DNA of 64,000 bases from assembly GCF_900205925.1 (NCBI RefSeq), contig NZ_OAOD01000005.1, forward strand, positions 161,594 to 225,593, read 5' to 3'. This DNA comes from Clostridium peptidivorans (GTDB lineage Bacteria; Bacillota; Clostridia; Clostridiales; Clostridiaceae). The position numbers were made by a program, and so were the translations under genes. Positions within the stretch are counted from its first letter, which is position 1, and the number at the start of each line of letters is the position of its first letter. The notes beneath the pieces are model-generated. The model worked only from the letters and a program-made list of their open reading frames with translations, searched no databases and was not told where the DNA came from. Below are positions 18,533 through 26,983 of this stretch, piece by piece.

Positions 18533-19879
18533 CTATAATTTGGTAGTTATATTTGTACTTTTATTTAACTTTGAACTGGTGATTTTATAAAAAATATAAT
18601 TTACTAATGGTATGAAATACAAATAGCTGGCATAAAGTTCAGAACTCACACTTACATCAAGGGTGGTAAGCGGTACTAGCAGTGCTATATTCCAAGGTAT
18701 AAAAGCTGAAATAACTATAGCTGTATTTTCTAAATCTATAGCTAAATCATACTTATTTATAAAATTTTTCTCATAAGCATCTTTTACTAACATATGAGTT
18801 AATATAACCGCTAATGTTTGACTACATCCAAAAGCTGCAGTTATTGTGCTTGTAGCAATGGTTGCTAAAAATAATTGATGCCTATTTTTCGCTTTATTAA
18901 TTAAGCTCTCTACAGATTTTAACATTTCAGTTCCCTCAAAGATTCCTGTGAAAGATGAAGACACAAATACGGCTAAAGATGCTTTTATCATAGATATTAC
19001 CCCTCCGCCTTTCATTATGGCTTTAAGAGGATTATCATTTTCCATAACATATCCTAAAAATACATATTTAAGAGAATTAATAATACTATTATGTTGCACT
19101 AACACACTTATAAATATTGCTACAATTATGCTTATAAACATAGATATCTTAACATTAACCTTGCAAAGTGAGAGTACCAAAATAAAAAATGCTGGCAACA
19201 GTACTATACTTCCAACATCAAAAACCTTTACAATTTCATCTACTATAGTAGATCCCATAGTATTTAAAGGGTATTTATAAGAATAAAATGTGTAAAATAC
19301 TGCTGCTAACACAAATGGTACAATGGATGTTTTAAACATATTTTTTATATTGGTATAAAGTTCAGTTTGTGTTAAAGTAGCAACCAAACTAGCACTAGAG
19401 GACATAGGTGAACATCTATCACCAAAATATATTCCAGAAATAATTGCACCTGCTGTAATTACTTCATTTACGCCTCCGCCTCTTGCAACTACAATTAGGG
19501 CAAGACCTGCGGTGCTAACAGTTCCAAGAGATGTACCTATAAGAAAGGATACAAAAGAGCTTATTAAAAATGCAAATAATATAAAAAGTTCTGGCTTTAA
19601 AAACTTCATCCCATAGTAAACAAGCGATGGTACAGTACCAGCAGCCATCCAAATTCCTGTTATTCCACCTATAATCAAGAATATTTTTACCACTACCGAG
19701 GACTTCTTGCCACCTTTGTATGCCATCCTTACCACTTCCCCTAAAGGAAAACCTTTTCTTACTGAAATAAATATAAATAGCATTAAACTTAGTATAAGAG
19801 GATATCCTATATATATTCCTTTAAGTACACTCCCAATAAGAAATATAAAGCAAATTATAAAAGTTACTATAACATCCAC
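18533..19879 (-). CDS. NhaC-family Na+/H+ antiporter-like membrane protein
   Basis: A 448-residue polytopic membrane protein (about 11-12 spans) with NhaC-family features: LIGTSLGTVSTAG, AGAIISGIYFGDRCSPMSSS (the charged DRCSP segment in a membrane span is typical) and a second half-repeat STITAAFGCSQT. It would exchange sodium for protons or, as in related family members, an organic acid pair. It follows the DUF3870 gene by 32 bases on the same strand and is probably co-transcribed. Substrate cannot be told from sequence. Confidence 0.8.
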   Translation of the reverse strand: MDVIVTFIICFIFLIGSVLKGIYIGYPLILSLMLFIFISVRKGFPLGEVVRMAYKGGKKSSVVVKIFLIIGGITGIWMAAGTVPSLVYYGMKFLKPELFILFAFLISSFVSFLIGTSLGTVSTAGLALIVVARGGGVNEVITAGAIISGIYFGDRCSPMSSSASLVATLTQTELYTNIKNMFKTSIVPFVLAAVFYTFYSYKYPLNTMGSTIVDEIVKVFDVGSIVLLPAFFILVLSLCKVNVKISMFISIIVAIFISVLVQHNSIINSLKYVFLGYVMENDNPLKAIMKGGGVISMIKASLAVFVSSSFTGIFEGTEMLKSVESLINKAKNRHQLFLATIATSTITAAFGCSQTLAVILTHMLVKDAYEKNFINKYDLAIDLENTAIVISAFIPWNIALLVPLTTLDVSVSSELYASYLYFIPLVNYIFYKITSSKLNKSTNITTKL

Positions 19880-19911
19880 CCATGCTCTCCCCTTTTATAT
19901 CTATTATACTA

Positions 19912-20244
19912 TTACCTTTTATTCTTTTTTAATTCTATTAAGTACTTATTATGTACATCCTTAAGAGCCACAATAAGAGCCTTTTGTGACGTTCCAAAAA
20001 ATCTCTCTTGTATTTCCTTAATAATTTCTTGAATATCATTTACTATGTTGTGACCAGCTATTATGCATTTAATGAATTCTACAGTTGTTTGACTTATGGC
20101 ATTACATGCAATATCTACTATCTCTGAAGTATCTCTATTTATTACCACCCCTAAGAAAAAAATATTGTATTTTACTGTAATTGGATCACTACTATTAGAA
20201 TGGGCAATTCCTGTAATGTATATTGTGTTTTTTTCATATGTCAT
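19912..20244 (-). CDS. DUF3870-type small protein
   Basis: A 110-residue soluble protein with the DUF3870 look: ITGIAHSNSSDPITVKYNIFFLGVVINRDT, then EIVDIACNAISQTTVEFIKCIIAGHN. The pattern CNAISQTTVEFI is well conserved in this family. The function is unknown. It precedes the NhaC-like gene in an apparent two-gene operon, with a GGGGGAAGC ribosome binding site upstream of ATG 20244. Family assignment is from memory of the motif pattern. Confidence 0.65.
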   Translation of the reverse strand: MTYEKNTIYITGIAHSNSSDPITVKYNIFFLGVVINRDTSEIVDIACNAISQTTVEFIKCIIAGHNIVNDIQEIIKEIQERFFGTSQKALIVALKDVHNKYLIELKKNKR

Positions 20245-20341
20245 GATGCTTCCCCCTCTTAAATATTATGCACAAGTCTTATATTAAAATTATACAATAA
20301 ACTATTATGGAATTGTTAAAAAATTAAGTATTTTACACAAA

Positions 20342-20375
20342 AATTCAGACTGTTATTTCAATAACAGTCTGAATT
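20342..20375 (-). terminator. Terminator of murI
   Basis: AATTCAGACTGTTAT and ATAACAGTCTGAATT form a 15-base-pair stem with a TTCA loop directly after the murI stop codon, and A/T-rich sequence follows. Confidence 0.8.
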
Positions 20376-20381
20376 CTAAAA

Positions 20382-21185
20382 TTAAAGTAAAGCTAATTCT
20401 TTTTCATATTTAATTATTTCTTCAGGCATACTCATATTTAGCATATTCATTATTACATTATATGGATCTGATGCTCCTGTAGTATATACATTAAAGCTTC
20501 CTGTACCTTCATCTTTTAAAATAGATTTTTCATTTAAATAATTTATAACAGCTACAGCTTGTTCATATGCAGGATTTATAAAATTTATTTCTGGATAACA
20601 TTCTTGAAATATATCCTTTATTATAGGATAATGAGTACATCCAAGTATTACATGTTTAATGTCTCCACCGGCTCTTAATACATCTTCCATATGAATTCTT
20701 ATAACTCTTTTAGCTTCTTCTCTATCTATCTTCCCACTATCAACCATAGCAGCAAGCTCTGGTGACCCTTTTCCATACACCTTTATGTTTCCTAACATTT
20801 TATCATAATATCCACTTTTTACAGTGAAGTTAGTAGCTATTAATCCTACCTTATCTACATTTAAACTGTTTTTAATGTAATCTACCACTGGATCTATGAC
20901 TTTTATTATTTTTACATCATAATCTGCTGCTATCTTATCTATGATAGTTGATATTGTATTACATGCTACGGCTATTACCTTAGCCCCTTCACTAATTAAA
21001 AACTCTATAGCTCCTCTTGTAAGGTGTATTATTTCTTCTTCTGTTTTATTTCCATAGGGTACATTTTTATTATCTCCAAAGTATATTAAGTTTTCTGTTG
21101 ATATTAGTTTTTGAAGTTCCTTTACTGTAGTAAGTCCACCTACTCCTGAATCCATTACTCCAATAGGGTTATTTTTCGTTAACAT
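20382..21185 (-). CDS. murI: Glutamate racemase
   Basis: This cofactor-independent racemase supplies D-glutamate for peptidoglycan. Both catalytic cysteines are present in their family contexts: C75 in AVACNTIST and C183 in LGCTHYPII. The start region PIGVMDSGVGGLTT and the YFGDNKNVPYG loop are typical, and length (267) is normal. ATG at 21185 has GAGGAGG about 8 bases upstream. Its transcript leader, from a strong promoter at 21330-21358, contains a 16-base-pair terminator hairpin ending just before the ribosome binding site, so expression is probably controlled by attenuation. Confidence 0.95.
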   Translation of the reverse strand: MLTKNNPIGVMDSGVGGLTTVKELQKLISTENLIYFGDNKNVPYGNKTEEEIIHLTRGAIEFLISEGAKVIAVACNTISTIIDKIAADYDVKIIKVIDPVVDYIKNSLNVDKVGLIATNFTVKSGYYDKMLGNIKVYGKGSPELAAMVDSGKIDREEAKRVIRIHMEDVLRAGGDIKHVILGCTHYPIIKDIFQECYPEINFINPAYEQAVAVINYLNEKSILKDEGTGSFNVYTTGASDPYNVIMNMLNMSMPEEIIKYEKELALL

Positions 21186-21200
21186 ATAACCATCCTCCTC

Positions 21201-21244
21201 AAAAAATATAAGCCGGTCCTCTTAATATTTAAGAAAACCGGCTT
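21201..21244 (-). terminator. Intrinsic terminator in the murI 5' leader (attenuator)
   Basis: On the minus strand AAGCCGGTTTTCTTAA pairs with TTAAGAGGACCGGCTT (16 pairs, two of them G-U) around an ATA loop, followed by ATATTTTTTG. It lies between the murI promoter and the murI ribosome binding site, with no gene ending upstream on that strand. Confidence 0.75.
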
Positions 21245-21329
21245 CATCATACTTATGTATACAAATTTTTAATATTGGTCTGCATACCGATATAATGAAC
21301 AGTAATTATTTAGTTCGTTTTATGAGAAT

Positions 21330-21358
21330 ATTATAACAATGGATTTCAAGTTTGTCAA
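21330..21358 (-). promoter_or_regulatory. SigA promoter of murI
   Basis: TTGACA (21353-21358) and TATAAT (21330-21335) on the minus strand with a 17-base spacer. This gives a leader of about 135 bases before murI. Confidence 0.8.
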
Positions 21359-21492
21359 TTAAAAGTTTTTTTGTTATTTTCAGAAAATGCTCCTCATATA
21401 CACGGTTCCCTAAAATTTCTTAAAATATATAAAATAAACAATCATAAATAGAGTTATAATATAACTATTATAATATTAAAGAGGTGCTATAC

Positions 21493-22134
21493 ATGAAAAT
21501 TACTTGGCTAGGTCATTCTTCATTTTTAATTGAAGATTCTAAAGGAAGGAGGATTCTTACAGATCCCTTTGATGAAAGTTTAGGTTATAAAACTTTCAGT
21601 GGAGATGTAGATATTACAACAATAAGTCATCATCATTTTGATCATGATTATATAAAAAACCTAAATTCCTCAAAAACTCATATATTAGACAAAGTTGGAA
21701 TATTTAATTTATATGATATTCCAATTATGGGTTTTCCATCCTTTCATGATGAAGTGAGGGGTACTAAGCGTGGAGAAAATACTATATATGTAATTACCGT
21801 AGATGGTTATACAATATGCCATTTAGGAGATTTAGGTCATATTCTAAGCAAGGATGAAGTTAGTTCCCTAGGAAATATCGATATCCTTCTAATACCTGTG
21901 GGCGGGAATTACACCATTGATGCTAAGGAAGCTTATGAACTTACAAAAATTTTAAAGAGCCATATAATCATACCTATGCATTATAAAACCCCTGCACTCT
22001 CTTTTCCACTAGATGGTGTGGAAAACTTTTTAACATTTATGAAAAATGTTAAAAAATCAAATGACAATTTTATAAATATAACTGGAGACATCTCTGATAT
22101 GACCAATGAAGTCTTTATATTAAATTACAAATAA
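21493..22134 (+). CDS. Metal-dependent hydrolase, metallo-beta-lactamase fold (UlaG/YtkL-like)
   Basis: The protein begins KITWLGHSSFLIED, and has the MBL metal motif HHHFDHD (about residues 51-57), FHDEVRGTKRGENT, and a conserved CHLGDLGH. These match the small zinc-dependent hydrolase group that includes YtkL and UlaG; the natural substrate is not known. I choose ATG at 21493 over the GTG at 21484 because GAGGTG then serves as ribosome binding site 6 bases upstream. It is divergent from murI and convergent with the ArsR gene, with a shared terminator. Confidence 0.85.
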   Translation: MKITWLGHSSFLIEDSKGRRILTDPFDESLGYKTFSGDVDITTISHHHFDHDYIKNLNSSKTHILDKVGIFNLYDIPIMGFPSFHDEVRGTKRGENTIYVITVDGYTICHLGDLGHILSKDEVSSLGNIDILLIPVGGNYTIDAKEAYELTKILKSHIIIPMHYKTPALSFPLDGVENFLTFMKNVKKSNDNFINITGDISDMTNEVFILNYK

Positions 22135-22135
22135 G

Positions 22136-22164
22136 GGCCTGTAAAAACTTACAGGCTCCTTTTT
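22136..22164. terminator. Bidirectional terminator between convergent genes
   Basis: GCCTGTAA / TTACAGGC stem with TCCTTTTTAATT on the plus strand; it ends at the stop of the minus-strand ArsR gene, so it serves mainly the hydrolase gene. Confidence 0.75.
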
Positions 22165-22528
22165 AATTATGTTCTACATGTTCTAAAGAAGCATTTAATA
22201 TATGCTCTATATGTTCATCATCAAGGGAATAATAAACAACCTTACCCTCTTTTCTAAACTTGACAAGCCTTGCAGCTTTTAACGTTCTAAGTTGATGAGA
22301 TATAGAGGACTGACTCATATCTAAAAGCTCTGCTATATCACAAACACATAACTCCTTTTTTAAAAGAGCATATATGATCTTTATTCTAGTATAATCTCCT
22401 AAAACCTTAAATAACTCTGCAAGCCCTATGAATGTATTATTATCAAGCATATCCCTTTTCACACACTGTACACAATCATTATGTATTTCACAGCATCCGC
22501 AAACTTCTATATCTCTTGTGTCTTTCAT
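22163..22528 (-). CDS. ArsR/SmtB-family metal-sensing repressor (CadC-like)
   Basis: A winged-helix repressor released from DNA by metal ions. The recognition region is ELLDMSQSSISHQLRTLK. A CVC motif (C61, C63) in ELCVCDIA is the alpha3 thiol site, and the N-terminal arm carries C10, C12, C13, C19 and C22, as in CadC-type sensors of Cd/Pb. The C-terminal helix has D-E-H-I-E-H and LEHVEH, like the alpha5 Zn site of SmtB/CzrA. Both kinds of site seem present. ATG at 22528 follows AGGGGTG. No efflux pump gene is adjacent, so the target is elsewhere or itself. Confidence 0.85.
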   Translation of the reverse strand: MKDTRDIEVCGCCEIHNDCVQCVKRDMLDNNTFIGLAELFKVLGDYTRIKIIYALLKKELCVCDIAELLDMSQSSISHQLRTLKAARLVKFRKEGKVVYYSLDDEHIEHILNASLEHVEHN

Positions 22529-22588
22529 TTTTTCACCCCTACACATGAAATTCATTCATATGTATTATATATGTTTTATATTAATACT

Positions 22589-23098
22589 TCAAGGAATGAA
22601 TAATACAACTTCACTTTTTTCAAGTGATCTTTTAACATCTATTATTCGCTGATTTGAAGATCCTTTGTATCTTAATTTACTATCCTTCTTACTTTCTTCA
22701 AACTTCCCATCTACCAAGATATCTATTTGATTTAATAATTTCATCCATTGCTTATTATAAGATATATTATTTATAATTTCCTCAAAAGTAAATCCAGTAT
22801 AACACCAAATATTTAAATTAAATTTTTTTGTATCACTGGCTAATTTGGATAAGTCCTGTGCTTGCTCAAAGGGTTCTCCTCCTGAAAAAGTAACTCCCTT
22901 AATAACTGGAATATTACTTTTAATTCTTTCGAGAACTTCTTCAATTAAAACTTTATCTCCATAGGCAAAATCTTGCATAATTTCATTATGACATCCATCA
23001 CACCTATGATTACATCCTGAGACGAATACTACTGATCTTAAACCTTGTCCATTAGTAAGTGAATTATCTAAAAAACCAGCTACTTGTAAATAGTTCAT
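22589..23098 (-). CDS. nrdG: Anaerobic ribonucleotide reductase activating protein
   Basis: A radical-SAM enzyme that installs the glycyl radical on NrdD. The CxxxCxxC cluster motif is C29, C33 and C36 (GCNHRCDGC), and the GGEPF motif is present. Length 169 is normal. Its ATG overlaps the nrdD stop codon (TAATG), giving tight translational coupling. Regulation is through the nrdD promoter with NrdR-like boxes. Confidence 0.95.
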   Translation of the reverse strand: MNYLQVAGFLDNSLTNGQGLRSVVFVSGCNHRCDGCHNEIMQDFAYGDKVLIEEVLERIKSNIPVIKGVTFSGGEPFEQAQDLSKLASDTKKFNLNIWCYTGFTFEEIINNISYNKQWMKLLNQIDILVDGKFEESKKDSKLRYKGSSNQRIIDVKRSLEKSEVVLFIP

Positions 23099-25218
23099 TA
23101 CAAATTACCTTTGTTGTAAAATGCCATATGGTTAGTATGAGATAACCTATCATTTCTTTCAGCTGCTTTCCCTGCCCCAAATCTTTCATCTAAACTTAAA
23201 TATCCTGTGACTCTAGAAATTCCTTGAATATTTTCACTGCCACATTTAGGACAATCATCCTCTTGATTACTTAAGTAAGTTCCACATTCCTTGCAATACT
23301 TAATGTGAAAGTTTATACCTAGATAATTTATATTTGTATAATTATAAGCATAATTTAAAATGTCCATTATTACATCTTCTGTTGGATAGTCATCTAACTC
23401 TATATATGTTATATGCCCACCATTGCATATTGCATGATAAGGGGCTTCTATATCTATTTTATTTTTTATAGATATAGGGAATCCAACTGGTATATGATAA
23501 CTATTTGTATAATAATTTTTATCCGTAACTCCCTTTATTTCTCCAAATATTTTCTTATCTTGTAATATAAACTTTCCACTTAATCCCTCTGCTGGAGTTG
23601 CATAGGCACTCCAATTTAATTTTGTTTCTTCTGTAGCCTTATCTGTAAAGTTTCTTATATATGATACTATTTTTATTCCTAGCTCTCTTGCATATTCACT
23701 TTCACCATGATGATGTGAAGTTAAAGCAATTAATGTTTCTGCAAGTCCTATAAATCCTATTCCCCAAGTACCTTGCTTTAATATTGGTTCTATATAATCA
23801 TCAGGAAGTAATCCTTCTGCTCCCTTCATAAGTCCTTGTCCTGCTACAAATGGAAGATCCTTAACCTTTAATCTCTTAAGTATTTTATATCTATGGATTA
23901 ATGATTCTTTAGCTAATTCTAATCTGCCTTGTAAAAGTTCAAAGAACTTATCTAAATCTCCCTTTGCAAGTATTCCTACTCTAGGTAAATTTATAGTTGT
24001 TGGTGCAATATTCCCTCTTCCCTTTACTTCTGGTTCTCCATTTATATTTGATTGAACTCGAGTTCTACATCCCATAGTTGCTGGAATATATCCTTGATTA
24101 TAGTATTCAAGATTAAAGTCTGCATCTATATTCATAAAGGTTGGATTCATTCTTTTGCTTGCTACTTTACATGCAAGTTTAAATAAGTAATAGTATGGAT
24201 CTTCCTGCTTTTTATTTACTCCATCCTTTACTCTAAATATTATATTAGGGAATACTGGTTGCTCACCATTACCTAACCCCTTTTCATATTCTAAAAGGAA
24301 TATCTCACATACTAATGCAGCATCCTCATTTTCTGGTATCCCTATATTAATTGAACTGAATGGCACCTGAGATCCTGCACGGGAATGCATAGTATTTAAG
24401 TTATATACTATGCCCTGCATAGCCTGTTCTATGGTTTTCTTAAGTTTTTTATGTACTATAGAATTAATCTTATCTTCTTCTATATCATATTCTTTTAATT
24501 CCTTCACTATTTCCTGTCTAGTGTACTCTACAAATACTCCCATATCATTATCGAAATTAGGATGGGATTGTCCACCAAACATATCATTTTGAGTTGATTG
24601 TAATAATATACATGAAAGTTCCGCTGCTGATTCTATTCTTCTAGGAGGTCTTATAGTTCCATATCCAGTGTTAAATCCCCTCTCTAAAATTTCTCTAGTA
24701 GGTATATGTAAACAATTTGTTGTCAAATTGTAACTATCAAGATCATGGTAATACACATCTCCATTTTCATGTGCCTTAGCTAAATGTTTAGGCATACTGG
24801 CAAGATTATGCCATTTATTCGATTCACTAGCTATTCTTAAAAGCTTAGATGAAAAATTATTTCCTACATTAGCATTATCTCTGTCTGTTTCCACTCCTAT
24901 TTTTTCTATAGCTTTCATTAAATCTGATTTTATTTCGCGTATATTTGTTCTTTCTCTTCTATAACTTGAATATACGAAACCTATTTCTTTATATTCACTT
25001 TCAACTAAAACCTTTTCTACTATGTTTTGTATTTCTTCTACAGTAACTTCTTGAATTTCTTTTTGTTCTAAACTAGAAATTATCTTTTGAGTTAAATCTA
25101 TAAACTCACTTTCTCTTATTTTATATCCTGTTTCCTCTGCCGCTCTCTTTATGGCATTTGTAACTTTCATTGAATTGAAAGGAACCTTTCTTCCGTCTCT
25201 TTTTACAACATGTAGCAT
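23098..25218 (-). CDS. nrdD: Anaerobic ribonucleoside-triphosphate reductase, large subunit
   Basis: Glycyl-radical enzyme making dNTPs without oxygen. The N-terminal ATP-cone (KRDGRKVPFNSMKVTNAI) gives allosteric control. The catalytic body ends with a four-cysteine zinc site (CKECGTYLS ... CPKCGSE) and the glycyl radical loop RVTGYLSLDERFG, with the radical glycine at about residue 672. Length 706 is typical. Start ATG 25218 is preceded by GGGGAGG. It forms an operon with nrdG, the usual arrangement in strict anaerobes. Confidence 0.96.
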   Translation of the reverse strand: MLHVVKRDGRKVPFNSMKVTNAIKRAAEETGYKIRESEFIDLTQKIISSLEQKEIQEVTVEEIQNIVEKVLVESEYKEIGFVYSSYRRERTNIREIKSDLMKAIEKIGVETDRDNANVGNNFSSKLLRIASESNKWHNLASMPKHLAKAHENGDVYYHDLDSYNLTTNCLHIPTREILERGFNTGYGTIRPPRRIESAAELSCILLQSTQNDMFGGQSHPNFDNDMGVFVEYTRQEIVKELKEYDIEEDKINSIVHKKLKKTIEQAMQGIVYNLNTMHSRAGSQVPFSSINIGIPENEDAALVCEIFLLEYEKGLGNGEQPVFPNIIFRVKDGVNKKQEDPYYYLFKLACKVASKRMNPTFMNIDADFNLEYYNQGYIPATMGCRTRVQSNINGEPEVKGRGNIAPTTINLPRVGILAKGDLDKFFELLQGRLELAKESLIHRYKILKRLKVKDLPFVAGQGLMKGAEGLLPDDYIEPILKQGTWGIGFIGLAETLIALTSHHHGESEYARELGIKIVSYIRNFTDKATEETKLNWSAYATPAEGLSGKFILQDKKIFGEIKGVTDKNYYTNSYHIPVGFPISIKNKIDIEAPYHAICNGGHITYIELDDYPTEDVIMDILNYAYNYTNINYLGINFHIKYCKECGTYLSNQEDDCPKCGSENIQGISRVTGYLSLDERFGAGKAAERNDRLSHTNHMAFYNKGNL

Positions 25219-25233
25219 ACAAATAATCCTCCC

Positions 25234-25280
25234 CTACTATATATTGCGTAAATACTAACCTATTATACTATGTAAAGTAC
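25234..25280 (-). promoter_or_regulatory. Tandem NrdR-like boxes upstream of nrdDG
   Basis: Two 16-base windows beginning at 25234 and 25265 match the NrdR consensus (acaCwAtATaTwGtgt) at about 12 and 11 of 16 positions. They are offset by exactly 31 bases, the spacing usual for paired NrdR boxes. Position before nrdD fits repression by the ATP/dATP-sensing regulator NrdR. The matches are imperfect. Confidence 0.5.
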
Positions 25281-25532
25281 TTTTATACCAATTTATAAAA
25301 TCAGTTTATAAAAGGCTATCTCCATGTTTAACCCCTTCTTCTTATATTTTTTACTATTATTATAATAATAAGCTTCTTGTTTTTTAAAATAGAGTTATTT
25401 GTAGTAAAATCACTTAAAAGTAAATAATTTACACTAAATACGCCTAAATATCAAGTTTATGAGTTTGATTATAAAATCCATTAAATGTAAAATTATTCTA
25501 AAACTAATTTATTATATGATGGGGATGATATT

Positions 25533-26531
25533 ATGAAAAAACTTATATCTTTTATTTCAATAATTCTTATATTTTTATTATCAGGATGCAGCCAAAGCAC
25601 TAAAAATGTTGAAGACAAACCAAAAGATAACATAATTCAAAAGGAAGAAAAATATATATCGCCTTATACTGGAGAACAAATTTCTAAGGATACCCTAAAT
25701 AATATTCCCTTTATGGTTATAGTAGAAAATTCTAAAGATGCTCGTCCACAATCAGGTCTTGTGGATGCTGATATTGTATATGAAACCATGGCTGAAGGAG
25801 GAATCCCAAGATTTATTGCCTTATTTCATAAAAATAGTCCTGAAAAAATTGGTCCAGTTAGAAGTGCTCGTCCTTATTTTTTAGATTTATCTAAGCTTTA
25901 TAAATTACCTTTTGGACATTGCGGGTATAGTGAAGAAGCTAAAAATCAAATTGAGACTGAAAATTTACCAAGCTTAAATGAATTTATATATGAAAAATAT
26001 TATTGGCGAGATAAATCTAGAAAGTATGAACATAGCTTATATACATCTACAGCAAATATGAGAAAATTAATTTCAGAAAAAAATCTTATAATTAACCCTG
26101 CATCAATTTATAATTTTGATAAATCCTATTGGGAAAATTCTAATCTTAATAGCTCTAATTCAGTTACTATAAAAGTAAATAAATATTACAATACTTCTTA
26201 TGCACTTAAAGATAGCTTGTACGTTAAACAAATGGACGGGTCTGCTTCTATAAATAGAGATGATAATAGACCCATACAAGCAAAAAATATCGTTATTCAA
26301 CTTACAGATATAACACTTCAAAATGATAATTTACATGTAGATATAAGGCTGCTTGGTGAAGGTGATTGTTTAGTTATAAGCAATGGTAAAGTAGTTAAAG
26401 GAAGGTGGAAACAATCTAGCCTAGATTCAAATATAGAGCTTATAGATAGCTTAGGAAATCCTATACCTTTAAATACAGGAAATACATGGTGGCATATATT
26501 AGATAAAAAAGTACCCATAGAAATAAAATAA
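25533..26531 (+). CDS. DUF3048 lipoprotein (YerB-like)
   Basis: A secreted lipoprotein with signal peptide and lipobox LLSGC (modified Cys near residue 19). The mature part shows DUF3048 features: VIVENSKDARPQSGLVDADIVYE, FIALFH, and KIGPVRSARPYFLDL. YerB-type proteins are widespread in Firmicutes with uncertain function; a role at the envelope is all that can be said. GGGGATGATATT precedes ATG 25533. It is followed by a small co-directional gene after a structured leader. Confidence 0.85.
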   Translation: MKKLISFISIILIFLLSGCSQSTKNVEDKPKDNIIQKEEKYISPYTGEQISKDTLNNIPFMVIVENSKDARPQSGLVDADIVYETMAEGGIPRFIALFHKNSPEKIGPVRSARPYFLDLSKLYKLPFGHCGYSEEAKNQIETENLPSLNEFIYEKYYWRDKSRKYEHSLYTSTANMRKLISEKNLIINPASIYNFDKSYWENSNLNSSNSVTIKVNKYYNTSYALKDSLYVKQMDGSASINRDDNRPIQAKNIVIQLTDITLQNDNLHVDIRLLGEGDCLVISNGKVVKGRWKQSSLDSNIELIDSLGNPIPLNTGNTWWHILDKKVPIEIK

Positions 26532-26544
26532 TTTACTTAATTAA

Positions 26545-26576
26545 GGGCAATACTAACTAAAAAGGAGGTATTGCCC
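26545..26576 (+). promoter_or_regulatory. Stem-loop presenting the ribosome binding site of the next gene
   Basis: GGGCAATAC (26545-26553) pairs perfectly with GTATTGCCC (26568-26576), the base directly before the ATG at 26577. The AAAGGAGG Shine-Dalgarno lies in the 14-base loop and its last bases touch the stem. Such a hairpin could tune translation initiation. It may also stall transcripts from the lipoprotein gene. Confidence 0.5.
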
Positions 26577-26753
26577 ATGAAAGGTAGAATAATAGATTTA
26601 ATAGGCTCAGATGCTCTAGTTGCTTTAGAAGATGGTACTACTATGGAGATTAACAGACTTACGTTATCTGGGCACTTAAAGCTTGGAGATATGGTAAACG
26701 TAGATCCTAGTCCACTTCATCCTGGAAATGATAAACTTGTGGATTTCTTTTAG
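26577..26753 (+). CDS. Small conserved beta-rich protein, function unknown
   Basis: A 58-residue soluble protein, KGRIIDLIGSDALVALEDG then TMEINRLTLSGHLKLGDMVNV and a C-terminal NDKLVDFF. The alternating pattern suggests a small beta barrel, resembling DUF3006-like proteins, but the family is not certain. ATG at 26577 is chosen over the TTG at 26571 because of the GGAGG 8 bases upstream. It follows the DUF3048 gene by 45 bases and precedes the TPP riboswitch. Confidence 0.6.
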   Translation: MKGRIIDLIGSDALVALEDGTTMEINRLTLSGHLKLGDMVNVDPSPLHPGNDKLVDFF

Positions 26754-26818
26754 TTAGTATAATATCATTGAAAGTACATATATAATGCTATATAATAAGT
26801 TATATAAAATTAATAAAT

Positions 26819-26906
26819 CGTGCTAGAGGTGCCGAGCTCGGCTGAGAAATGATTTAGTCATTAACTCTTATCACCTGATCTGGATAATACCAGCGTAGGG
26901 AAGCAG
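26819..26906 (+). promoter_or_regulatory. TPP riboswitch controlling thiT
   Basis: The thiamin-pyrophosphate aptamer is recognisable by AGGTGCCGAGCTCGGCTGAGA at the 5' side and the THI-box core CACCTGATCTGGATAATACC followed by AGCGTAGGGAAGC. It is followed by a palindromic terminator at 26923-26956, so TPP should cause premature termination upstream of the thiamine transporter gene. Confidence 0.96.
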
Positions 26907-26922
26907 TCTTGACTCGCTTTAT

Positions 26923-26956
26923 AAGGTATTCCAGTACTGGAATACCTTTATTTTTT
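26923..26956 (+). terminator. Riboswitch expression-platform terminator
   Basis: AAGGTATTCCAGT and ACTGGAATACCTT form a 13-base palindromic stem followed by TATTTTTT, directly after the TPP aptamer and before the thiT ribosome binding site. Confidence 0.9.
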
Positions 26957-26983
26957 ATATCCTTTAGCACAAAGGAGGTTATT

